From the NCBI GenBank assembly GCA_001566295.1, contig KQ964258.1:434001-498000 (forward strand): a DNA stretch of 64,000 nucleotides. The letters run 5' to 3'. Both the position numbers and the translations under genes were made by a program. Source of the stretch: Microdochium bolleyi (Eukaryota; Ascomycota; Sordariomycetes; Xylariales; Microdochiaceae). The notes beneath the pieces were generated by a model. The model did not search any database. It saw only the letters and a list, made by a program, of their open reading frames with translations, and was not told the DNA's origin. Shown piece by piece: positions 10,640-19,615 of the stretch (position 1 is its first letter; each line of letters begins with the position of its first letter).

Positions 10640-13398
10640 TCAGGTGAAAACACAGGTGATTGTCCCCATGACAAGCATGGCTGCTAGTGCCAGAGGGACG
10701 CATGCGTTTGACAGGTTGTCCCGGTGGTTCGCAAGCTGGTACTCGTCCATGCCTTCGCCTGGCTGCAGCCACCAGAAGACGAACCAGACACTCAGGGGTA
10801 TGGTCAAGGACGCGAGCATGATATAGATGAGAGCCATGTAGAAGGCGCGCTCCGTGCGCGCTACAATGCCCCAGATGATGGTGTCGTCGCTCGGCTGCTG
10901 CTCCGTGAGCTTCGCCTGCCGCGGCGTTCGCCTTGTCTGCTTCTGTGGGATACGCTCGACGGCAGTGGCGTCTGCGCAGGGCTGGTCGTCGCCGCACCGA
11001 GTAGACCAGTCCCAGTACCCATCTCGGAACTCCTCCCAGCTGACTTGTGGTGAGCACTTTTGCCTCCGGTAGAAGTACTCTACACCGTCATTTTCTGGTA
11101 CGCCCGGGGAGGTCTCGTAGTATCTGTTCTTCCTGTGCCGTGTGAACTGGTTCGAGCGCCCAGCGTTAGAGTTATGATTAACACGGATAACATGGTGACA
11201 CTACAGAGGCCCGACTTACTTGGTAGAAGTCGCATCCAGCAAAAGTCTGCAGGCTGAAGAGGCTCTTCAGCCAACCTCGGTGACGCCAGAACTCCCATCG
11301 CATATCAGAGTAGAAGCGGTCATCGCACAGCCCCGTGGTTCTTATCGTGCTTTTCCCCAGCCGCCTCTTCCATGGCAGGATACTCGAATTATCAACCATG
11401 AAGAAGATGGCTCGGTCGATCGGAACTGCCTTTGTGCGCAGCTCGACATCGTGTGCGGGCAGATCATCCGACGTTTTGTGATTCGCCGCGTCTTCATTAT
11501 TCTCTGTGTCGCGATGGGTTGACCAGCCTTGCTGCCTAGTCCTGCTCGATTTGCTTTGGTGCATTGCAGCAAGCTTGGCTGGTGCAGCGGGGGTGGTCGA
11601 GGAAACTTGACTTTCCGTGTCTACAGGACAGCTGGTTTCAGAACAGCAGACCGCCCCAGACTTGAATTCCATCACTGCAGAGTCGGCAGTGGTGGTTTCA
11701 ACAATCCTCGCAAGTGCTTCGCCAAAGCGCCGCGCAACAGGCTCAGACCTGAATCGTCCACAGCACTGTGAGAAACGAACAATACTTAGCGAAGTATTAT
11801 CAGACGGGCAAGGATGGGTAATCTTACACAATACCAACTGATGCGAACCTGCTTGCTGGATAACCGTGTCAAAGGTTGAGCCAGTGGCCACCAGTCCCAT
11901 GACTGACCTGACACGGCCTCGACCTTTGACTTGATGATATCTGACAGACCAGGTGACTCTGTGCTCACATTCAGGCTCCTTGGTTTTGAGTACATGAGCT
12001 CACAAATTATTGTGTCAGACCTCGGCTCGAGTTTTCGGATTCTGGGATGCAGCACCGCAAGTTTGTCTTCCAAAGATGGGAAGCCGTACTTGAAGATGTT
12101 GATCAGGAGCGTTTGAAATGCCCCGCTGCATTCCAAGAGAGACGAGAATCTAGAAACGTCGATGATTTCTGGACTTGTCTGATCGCCGTCGCCCTCGTCC
12201 GCGCTTTCATCATGCTCGAGTCCTGAGTCGGAGCCTGAATCCGAGTTCTCATCCTCTTTGCAAGCATTTCTGTTGTGTAAGAGACCTCGCTCCGCAGCCT
12301 CACGGACAATGTGTGCTGCGAACGATTGCGTCCTGCCACGGAACAACGACGACATTTCTAGATCGTTACCAGCCAGCTCTGACTGGAGCGACTCCACGAA
12401 CTCTTTCAGCAGTGGCCGAATCCGCAGTCCGAGCCCGAATTGAGTCCTGCTCTGAGACGCCCGAAATAGGCTCCTGGTAACACGCTCGTCGCGGAGGACC
12501 AGTGTCGTGAACGTCCGGTACAAAACGGGGAGGTTGGAGACTTCGAGTTCCGCTTCGGTCGGCGCTGTAGACGCCGAGGCTGAGGAGAACAGATCATCCA
12601 GATCAGCTGCAGACTCTTGGTCAGAGTCATGACTCGAGTCAGATGCCAAGTGCAGTTTTGGATCTCGTTCTCCGAGCTGGAAGTGGACGACTCTTGATTT
12701 ATCTGCCAGATGTGGCTCGGAACTCTGCAAGGATGCAGGTGATTTATCATCTAGGCTGCCTCGGGCAGAGCCGTTGCCAGTGGCTTCGCCTACACGGAAG
12801 AGATCTTTCCCAGACGCTCCTTCAAACAAAATATCGGGGAACTCCACGGAGTCTTCGTCCTGATCGCCCTGTGTTGAAGCCACCTCGGCAACGCCATGTT
12901 CGCTCGAGGTACCTGCCTGATTTGAGATTGATTGTTGCTGCAAGGCATGGCGGCGGGAAGCCCACTTTGAGAAAACACGCTGGTACTGGGTCCTACTGTT
13001 TGGACCGGAACGTCTCATGTCAGTATGATCATAACTCTGCACAGCCAAGGCAGGCGTGGACAGGGCAGGGTAGGTTACTCTGCAGGGATGCCGTGCTCCG
13101 CCCTCATCCTCTCCATGATCTTGTCAAGAGGAGTTTTACTTCTTCGCATGTCTTCGATCCTATCTCGGTACGGCTCTAGGGGTGTTGGGTCGCCAACTCG
13201 TCCCGGCGGCGCCCAAAAATCGTCCAAAGTGCGCGAGGAAGCCGCGTTAGGAGTTTGCTCATGATTGTAGACGGCGGTTCTGTCGCATAGCACGCCATAG
13301 CGTGAGCGGCTACAGAGTGCATACTCAACGCGCTTCCTCCGAACACCACTTGCCGAGACGTCGGTCATAACATATGGTCTACACATGTTGGCATACAC
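10640..13398 (-). CDS. Clr5-domain protein with C-terminal membrane segments
   Basis: Modelled in four exons: 13398-13079, 13034-11828, 11765-11220 and 11146-10640 (859 residues, all phases consistent). Residues about 72-135 match the Clr5 domain (PF14420), a fungal Myb-like N-terminal domain: LEPYRDRIEDMRRSKTPLDK, then MERMRAEHGIP and, across intron 1, QYQRVFSKWASRRHAL. A long acidic, Ser-rich linker follows. A fungal-specific region has the signatures WDWWPLAQPLTRL and W-Y-C-C-C-G (intron 2 splits the Cys run), then FFMVDNSS, DDRFYSDMRWEFW..RG and FSLQTF..CDFYQFTRHR (intron 3 inside). The end carries two hydrophobic stretches (AFYMALIYIMLASLTIPLSV and ACVPLALAAMLVMGTITCVF). Intron 1 is only 44 nt. 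The start could be M1, M5 or M11. Function is unknown; DNA binding is inferred from the domain, membrane tethering from the tail. It is divergent from HET gene 1. Confidence 0.75.
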
Positions 13399-14108
13399 AC
13401 TGAGGCTGATTCACTCTCGGAGATGGCTCAGGCAGCGCCCGCCCTTTTGCGTGAGCTGAGAATAACGTACGCGCTGTCTGCCAAGTATCAACTCGTAGTT
13501 GCTCAGGAAAAGCGGCAGACGTTGACGTAATGGAAGACTCACTATCGTCGAGGATGTATTGGTGCGCAATTCGGCCTCTCCATTGGAATGGAAATGAACA
13601 AGACGAACCCTGACACGACACAGCGCCGGCACAGGGGTGTACTTTCAGTAGAGCTGGAGTTGCCCGGAACATTACAAGAGTGGAAATAACAAGGACCTGG
13701 GAGAGAGTGGGCGCCGTCTGGGAAAGCGCGGGGGATATCAGGAAATTCGAACGCTGCGACTCAGCTTTGCTCTTTATCACGGTTGGGCTGCGGCAAGGCA
13801 TACTCACCACCACCACCACCGAAACCCGGGGCACTGCCACCACGCCGCAGCGGTGGTCGACCAACCCCTGCTCTGCACCACCAACATGTGAGGGTACGGC
13901 AGCCTTGCCAGCCTCGGCCTCCAATTCAAATTCCTCGACCCTCCCGTGCCGAATGCAATCCCTCATAATGTATAGTGTCTGCAGGGAGTTGGTAATGGAT
14001 TCAGCAGGTCGCTTTAGAACAGACATTGCCCGCTTACTACATCAGCTCTAACACAAACTCCACACTGTCAGCCTAGCAGTGCGGCACGCTGCCGTGGCCG
14101 CAAAAGAG
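13399..14108. other. Divergent intergenic region with an uncertain minus-strand frame
   Basis: About 710 bp separate the Clr5-domain gene (minus) from HET gene 1 (plus). A 215-codon minus-strand frame (14026-13379) is open but has no domain and could be an untranslated leader or chance. A second frame at 13632-13411 reads VRLVHFHSNGEAELRTNTSS, which looks protein-like but matches nothing I know. I do not call either as a gene. Confidence 0.4.
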
Positions 14109-16259
14109 ATGACGATGACGACGTACCGATACTGGCCGCTAGGCCCGGAGCCACGCATGATCAGGCTCGTCACGATCCACCCGGGTGTCTTTGAGGACGA
14201 TATCGGGATATCCCTTCACCATGTACAACTGGACACGTATTCTCTACCTTCCGGCGAACATGATGGCGGGCCGTCGAATGCATCCGGAGCTTGCTCGACG
14301 GCACATTCCGCCAAGCTGACCGGACAACCGGGCGACAGCGCAGTCTGTGTCGACGTGGGGAATTCGGAATTTGCCTCAACACCAGATCACAAGACCGCGA
14401 GCGTGCGAGCAAATATCACAACGTACGAGTGCCTCTCATACGCCTGGGGATCCGAAGAGGACCCCCTCAACGTCCATGTGAATTCGCCGCCGGCCTCTGG
14501 GACCGGCCACATCATTCGGGTGACGCAGAATCTTGAGCAGGCGCTACGACATCTTAGAAGCACCTCTCTTGACCGAGTGTTCTTCATCGACGCTCTCTGC
14601 ATCGACCAGTCCAACATCCCAGAGCGTGGCGAGCAGGTTGCTCTCATGGGAGAGATATATCAGCGTGCTACGAGTACAATTATCTGGCTAGGCCCGGCGA
14701 GTGATGACAGTGACGACGCTATAGATCTCTTGAGAGAAGTGGTGAGTGTGTTCACGGTTGATCTGGCGACGTCGGCGATTCTCGAAGCAGACATGGCGAA
14801 GTCCCGTGGCTTTCTCGACAGGATGAGATCGCCGCTGTCAGTTCTGCAACCATATGATGCGGAGCTGATGGCAGTCTTCCACTTGCTGGGGCGAGCCTGG
14901 TTCAGCAGATTGTGGGTTCGGCAGGAGGTAGTTCTGTCTCGGTCGCTGCTGGTTGTCTGTGGGCGAAAGTCCTGTCCGTGGTCCACGATGATGGAGTGCA
15001 GTCTCGTATTGTTGCGGCACAACCCCGGGACCAGAGGCAGGCTTGACGAAGAATTCCTGCGCCGAAAAATCATGCTGCACAAACTCGCAGGACTTGGAGT
15101 AAATGGAGTCTCCTTTGGCCGCCTGCGTCTGGCAATCGAAGGCCTCGGGTTCAAGGACGCAAGAGACGTCCTCTACGGGCTGATGTCGGTCGTCCACGCC
15201 ATAGACCAGCTGCAGATAGAGCCAGACTACAGTAAGCCGGCGGCTGAAGTCTACCGCGACGCGGTGGTGAAAGCGGTGGCGCAGACCGGCGATCTAAGGA
15301 TCATGGAGCAGTGCGAGCTGGCATCTTTATCGCTGCCGGGGCTACCAACCTGGGTGCCCGACTTTTCGAGGCCCCAACTCGCGAATACTAGCTTTCACAT
15401 CCAGTGGAGTGCGTGCGCCTGGATTTCCGCACAAACCGAAGTCCTGGACGCAGACACGCTACGTGTCGCCGCTGTGAGAGCCTGTGTGGTCAAGACCGTC
15501 GGCCCGCATGACAAACGTGACCAAGAGCTGTTGATCGCCCTGCAGGAGACGATGAAAGGGCACTCGGTCGAGAGCGAATATCCGCCCGGTGGAACTGTCA
15601 TCGACGCAGTGGCAAGCCTGTTAGGGCCTTACTCAGACCACGATGAGAACAGCCCCGACTTTGTTCCATCAAGCGAAGTTGCGCGGCGCGGCTTGCGCTG
15701 TATTGCGCGAAGCAGGCCGGGAGAGTTGTCTGATCACGAACAATACGTCGACTTCAATTCCGCTTGTGCGCTGATAGTTTACAGCGACAGGGATGCCGCT
15801 CGTACTTTGCTGAACTACAGCAAGCCGCTCCTCACAGGGCGGCGCTTCTTCTGGACCGAGGACGGGCTTGTTGGATTTGGCCCTGCGGCGGCGCAGGCTG
15901 GCGATGTTGTCTGTGTCATCCTGGGCGCGAGAACGCCGTTTCTTCTAAGACCGGCAGCCAACCGGAAGGACAAGTGGCTTGTGGCTGGGCCGGTCCTCGT
16001 GGCTGGCCTCATGTGCGGCGAGGCTATTATGGGCTCATGGGGTCCGCACTGGCAAGCATATCAGGGCCGCTCGCAAAACCCGAAGGATGTGGTACCAGTA
16101 GGAATGCGTAATAGCCGGGATGGAACTATCGTCACAAGTCCCACCGAAATATTGCGAATGAGGGGCATTCAGGCCGAGCATACAGGGTCCCGAGTCGTCG
16201 TTGACCACGAGGAGCTGCGGGCTAAGGGTGTTAATGTTGAGCACTTTGATCTGGTCTAG
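14109..16259 (+). CDS. HET-domain (heterokaryon incompatibility) protein 1
   Basis: Intronless, 716 residues from the ATG at 14109 (a second ATG lies two codons later). The HET domain (PF06985) begins near residue 104 with YECLSYAWGS and continues with VFFIDALCIDQSNIPERGEQ, MGEIYQRATSTIIWLGP and, after a Ser/Asp-rich insert, WFSRLWVRQEVVLSR. The centre has the usual DARDVLYGLMSVV and LPTWVPDFSRP motifs. The C-terminal part carries FWTEDGLVGFGPAAAQAGDV followed by VCVILGARTPFLLRP, and ends in EHFDLV. HET proteins trigger cell death when unlike fungal individuals fuse, or act as NLR-like signalling partners; whether this allele does so cannot be told from sequence. An ~80-residue low-complexity segment sits between the N-terminal beta strand and the HET domain. 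It is divergent from the Clr5-membrane gene. A second HET gene lies 24 kb away. Confidence 0.93.
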   Translation: MTMTTYRYWPLGPEPRMIRLVTIHPGVFEDDIGISLHHVQLDTYSLPSGEHDGGPSNASGACSTAHSAKLTGQPGDSAVCVDVGNSEFASTPDHKTASVRANITTYECLSYAWGSEEDPLNVHVNSPPASGTGHIIRVTQNLEQALRHLRSTSLDRVFFIDALCIDQSNIPERGEQVALMGEIYQRATSTIIWLGPASDDSDDAIDLLREVVSVFTVDLATSAILEADMAKSRGFLDRMRSPLSVLQPYDAELMAVFHLLGRAWFSRLWVRQEVVLSRSLLVVCGRKSCPWSTMMECSLVLLRHNPGTRGRLDEEFLRRKIMLHKLAGLGVNGVSFGRLRLAIEGLGFKDARDVLYGLMSVVHAIDQLQIEPDYSKPAAEVYRDAVVKAVAQTGDLRIMEQCELASLSLPGLPTWVPDFSRPQLANTSFHIQWSACAWISAQTEVLDADTLRVAAVRACVVKTVGPHDKRDQELLIALQETMKGHSVESEYPPGGTVIDAVASLLGPYSDHDENSPDFVPSSEVARRGLRCIARSRPGELSDHEQYVDFNSACALIVYSDRDAARTLLNYSKPLLTGRRFFWTEDGLVGFGPAAAQAGDVVCVILGARTPFLLRPAANRKDKWLVAGPVLVAGLMCGEAIMGSWGPHWQAYQGRSQNPKDVVPVGMRNSRDGTIVTSPTEILRMRGIQAEHTGSRVVVDHEELRAKGVNVEHFDLV

Positions 16260-16784
16260 TGGGCCACGGTTTTGGATGGTGAGACGGTATCGGTGGTCAT
16301 AAGAGAAGTGTATTTTTACGAGTTGAGAATGACGATACACGGAACCTGTCTCAAGGATGACAAGGCATCCGTCAGGTGCAGTTCAGCAATGCTTTCCACA
16401 GAGATGGCCGGGCGGGAAGTCTGGACTCGCGGTCACGTCTTGCAGTGCGAACGGAGTAAGATCCGAAGAAAGAGCGTCCATTCTCATCGGCTTCAGAAGA
16501 TGGAAGTGGCGAAATGCCAGCTCCGTGCCGGGGAAGCCCGCAGACCGGACTTGCTTCACCGCTGTGGCTCCTGTCCAGCAGCTGCACTGTTATCGCTGCA
16601 GTTGATATTCATAAAAACAAACAAACGGAATGTGCATTACGATTTCTGGGAATAGGGCAAGGACAACGTGCATTCTGTAGCCAGTCAACTTTCACGGACA
16701 ACGCTGATTCCAGGCCACGGTCTGTTGGACTATGGATATACAGGTGCTCGCTCCCCCGGATGGAGTTCAGCTGTGATGCTCCTC
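16260..16784. other. Convergent intergenic region
   Basis: About 525 bp between the 3' ends of HET gene 1 and the DUF7702 gene. I see no gene in it; it should hold both 3' UTRs. Confidence 0.6.
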
Positions 16785-17833
16785 TCAATAATGACGACCC
16801 GCACGACGCTCCTGGCGGCGCCCCTGATGGCGCTCACGACGTCCACCTCGACGTCCGGGCCGGTCGATGCCCTCCTGCTTGGCAATCCGGTTCGGCGAGT
16901 GGCCATTGCTGCTGACCATCTCGAAACGACTGGCATGACCACTGCCGCCACGACGACTATCACCACCAGCACCGTCATCGTGAGCCGGCGGCATGACCTG
17001 GTGGATCCCCACAGAGAGCAGACCACCGGCGATGAGGAAGAGCACGACGACAAGCTGCACGAGGGTGATGAGGACCAGGTGGACCACGAAGCTGCCGCTG
17101 AAGATGCTCAGGGACGGGATCTGCGAGGCGGCCGCGACGAGGCTGTACAGCACGCGCACGATGACGAACGGCAGGGCCATGAGCACGCAGTACAGCAGGC
17201 GCCGGGCGAGGACCGCGGCGGAGCCGCCGGCGCCCCCGCTGCCACTGACGGACCGGATGCGGACGAGCTGGTAGAGCGCGTACAGGGTCAGGAAGAGGAC
17301 GCCGACGGTGAGGATGGCGTAGCCGGCGACCTGCTTCGTGTGCGCGTCCGAGGGCACGGGCTTGCCGCTGCTGATGGCCGAGGCCTGGTCGGAGCCTCCG
17401 ACGGCTGCGAGGACGGTGCCGACTACTGCGGCAATGTGGAATACCGAGGCGACCATGCGGGCCATCTTTGGGTTATTTCTGGGATTGCACCGGGAGCTAT
17501 GAAATTCATGGTTGTTAGTGTGTGACGGGGAGGCGAAGAACGACAAAAGACTTACCACTCAAGAAGGATGCCAGAGACACCCATGAGGAGACCCAGCACG
17601 CCTATCGAATTCACAATGGCGGCGGTGACGGAGACGCCGTCCGGGCCTGCGCCAATCTGCAGGCCGGCAGCAACAATGCGCAAGATGCAGAAGATGCCGA
17701 GAAAGCCCCAGGCGTCCCAGCCAGGTTTGCCATGGCGCAACAAGATGTAGCCGACGGCGAGGATGAGGATGATGTATATGACGAGCTCGGCGATGGCGAG
17801 GCTGTACGCATTCGAGGCCATGATGTCTTGCAA
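16785..17833 (-). CDS. DUF7702-family integral membrane protein
   Basis: Two exons, 17833-17556 and 17496-16785, joined across a 59-nt intron (donor GTAAGT, acceptor CATAG), giving 329 residues. Exon 1 reads AELVIYIILILAVGYILLRH, then LGIFCILRIVAAGLQIGAG and VTAAIVNSIGVLGLLMGVSG, which is the family's typical first three membrane helices. Exon 2 adds about four more (HIAAVVGTVLAAVGG; AILTVGVLFLTLYALYQLVR; LLYCVLMALPFVIVRVLYSL; VVHLVLITLVQLVVVLFLIA), so seven in all. A Gly/Arg-rich hydrophilic tail follows. The seven-helix layout recalls fungal receptor-like proteins, but no ligand or function is known. Start: MQDIM (17833) or the Met four codons later. The acceptor after CATAG is chosen because the one just before ATGGCC would create a stop. 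Confidence 0.8.
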
Positions 17834-17976
17834 CCGGGTCTAAGTGGTCCTTGGTGTAGTGGAAAGAAGGTGCTGGTGCTGGTTGGAGACAATCGTTGTG
17901 AAGTCGGTCGGTGCGTGTCAGTGGTGAAGGCTGCTGCGTCCAAGATATCCCAATTGCTTGTTGGTGGCCCATGTTC

Positions 17977-17984
17977 CCTTTATA
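17977..17984 (-). promoter_or_regulatory. Candidate TATA box of the DUF7702 gene
   Basis: Read on the minus strand the sequence is TATAAAGG, about 145 nt upstream of the start codon at 17833. The assignment rests on sequence and position only. Confidence 0.45.
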
Positions 17985-18481
17985 TCGAAAGTCCATCCAA
18001 GCTGGCAAGCATCTTGAACTGCCACGGACGGTCCCACCGAGGAGATGCCTTTGCAGGTGAGGAGACTGCTGTTGGCAATGGTGCAGATCAACACTACCCA
18101 CTCATACGTAAGTGTGTGAGGGCTGCGGAATGTTGGTCGGTGACCCTGGCAGACAGATGTAAGCACTACCACTAGCGGTCCCGGTACATGACGGCGTAGC
18201 GTCATCGGCTGTCCTCGTCTTCGCACTCGGATTGGTGTAGTGCGGGCTGAACCAACCCAGCAGTATCTTCTGGGCTTGCAGCAGATTGCGGCAGTTCCCA
18301 CATAGAAGGAGTCTTCACGTAGAAGGATGCTGGCCCGGTGTAGGCACGTTGTTGGTGCGATGAAGAGTCCAAGAGTGGTTTGTTGGGGCCTAATGCCCAG
18401 TGCTGGCAATGCCATGCAGGCTCACTCATTCTGCACCAAGACTTGCTCCAGTCCCGGGATCCTAGCTGTTGGTTCAGCCAA

Positions 18482-18507
18482 GCGAGGATGAAGGGCGAGG
18501 ATGAAGG
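18482..18507. repeat. 13-nt tandem repeat, two copies
   Basis: GCGAGGATGAAGG occurs twice in a row in non-coding DNA, followed by another GCG. I see no function. Confidence 0.8.
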
Positions 18508-19615
18508 GCGTAAAGAGGATGCCTGGCCAGGCGAGGCAGCAGCAGCGTGGCGCCGCCTAGGAGGCCGCCAAGCAGAAACAAGCATTGGCCTGGGCAGGGG
18601 TCCGCGCCAGACAAGCTTTCTGTGCCGAGGAACCGTCAAGCCTCTTCAGAATTCGAGTCTGACAGCACCAAGCTGCAGACGGACTAGACCATGTCAGCAC
18701 TTGCCATTTGCTGTCTCATGGCCTCCGCGAAGCTGCCAGGCCAAAACTTCGATATGACATTGCAATGTCGATCGCTCGCCCAACAGGGCTGAGCAGTCGG
18801 GCTTGCCGATGCGGGATCAAGGGGGGGCGAAGCAATCCGGTCGGATCACCGCTGTGGGAAGCGCCTGGAAAGCCAGGACGACTGCATTCCCCTGGGCAGC
18901 CTTTGCAGGTCGTGGGGTCCACAACAGCTGAACGGTTCAGGGTCCATCCAAGGGATCTGCGCGGCATCAACAAGACAATACCGCCGGGGGGAACGTCCCC
19001 AAGTCTATGCATAAGGGTATGTATGCTGCGCCCACAGCACGCGTAGACATCGCACTCGCTTCTCTCCCTTCCCCCTTCCCCTCCCCTCGCTTTCATGATC
19101 GCCCAATCCGACCAGCGCAAGTATCTTCGGCTAAGCGGCTCGCCGTTGTAGCGCCAGATTCCTCCGCGCTTTCGCTTCGGGAAGCTAGCGCTCACACCAC
19201 ACTTTCCCCTTTCTCAGCGGCTGCTACTGATGAGGGCAGGCAGCAACTTTTTCACCAGAGCACAGCCCGGGCGACCTTTCTCTTTCAGGTGCTTGTTGTG
19301 CTACTCAGGGCTAGTCACTTTGAGATCATTCATGGTGCCTGTTGCAAGCAAAGCGCTATTCCTCCAATGGCGAACGTGCACTGGGATGCCAGGATGGCTC
19401 GCGCGGCTTGCTCCCAGCTGAGCACCCCGGCTCCAGGTACATCTCTCTGTTTTCAGTATCAGAGCATATCAGATACAGCATGATGCTCGAGGAGAAAAGG
19501 AGGCTTTGGGTATCTTATTCACACAACGCAACATCAAGATCTGAATATAATCAACCTCGCGCCTCTGGCCGCCAGAGTCCGCACCCGGCCCGCATATATA
19601 CGAAGCCCACCATAT

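Larger units (their letters stand above)
17834..19615. other. Intergenic region upstream of the DUF7702 gene
   Basis: About 1.8 kb. The first 200 nt are probably the promoter and leader of the minus-strand DUF7702 gene. The remainder has scattered frames of up to about 165 codons with no domain. I see no gene. Confidence 0.5.

Noticed and set aside
13379..14026. 215-codon minus-strand frame upstream of the Clr5 gene
   Set aside because: No domain and no splice connection found; possible leader or chance. It is mentioned only in the gap entry.
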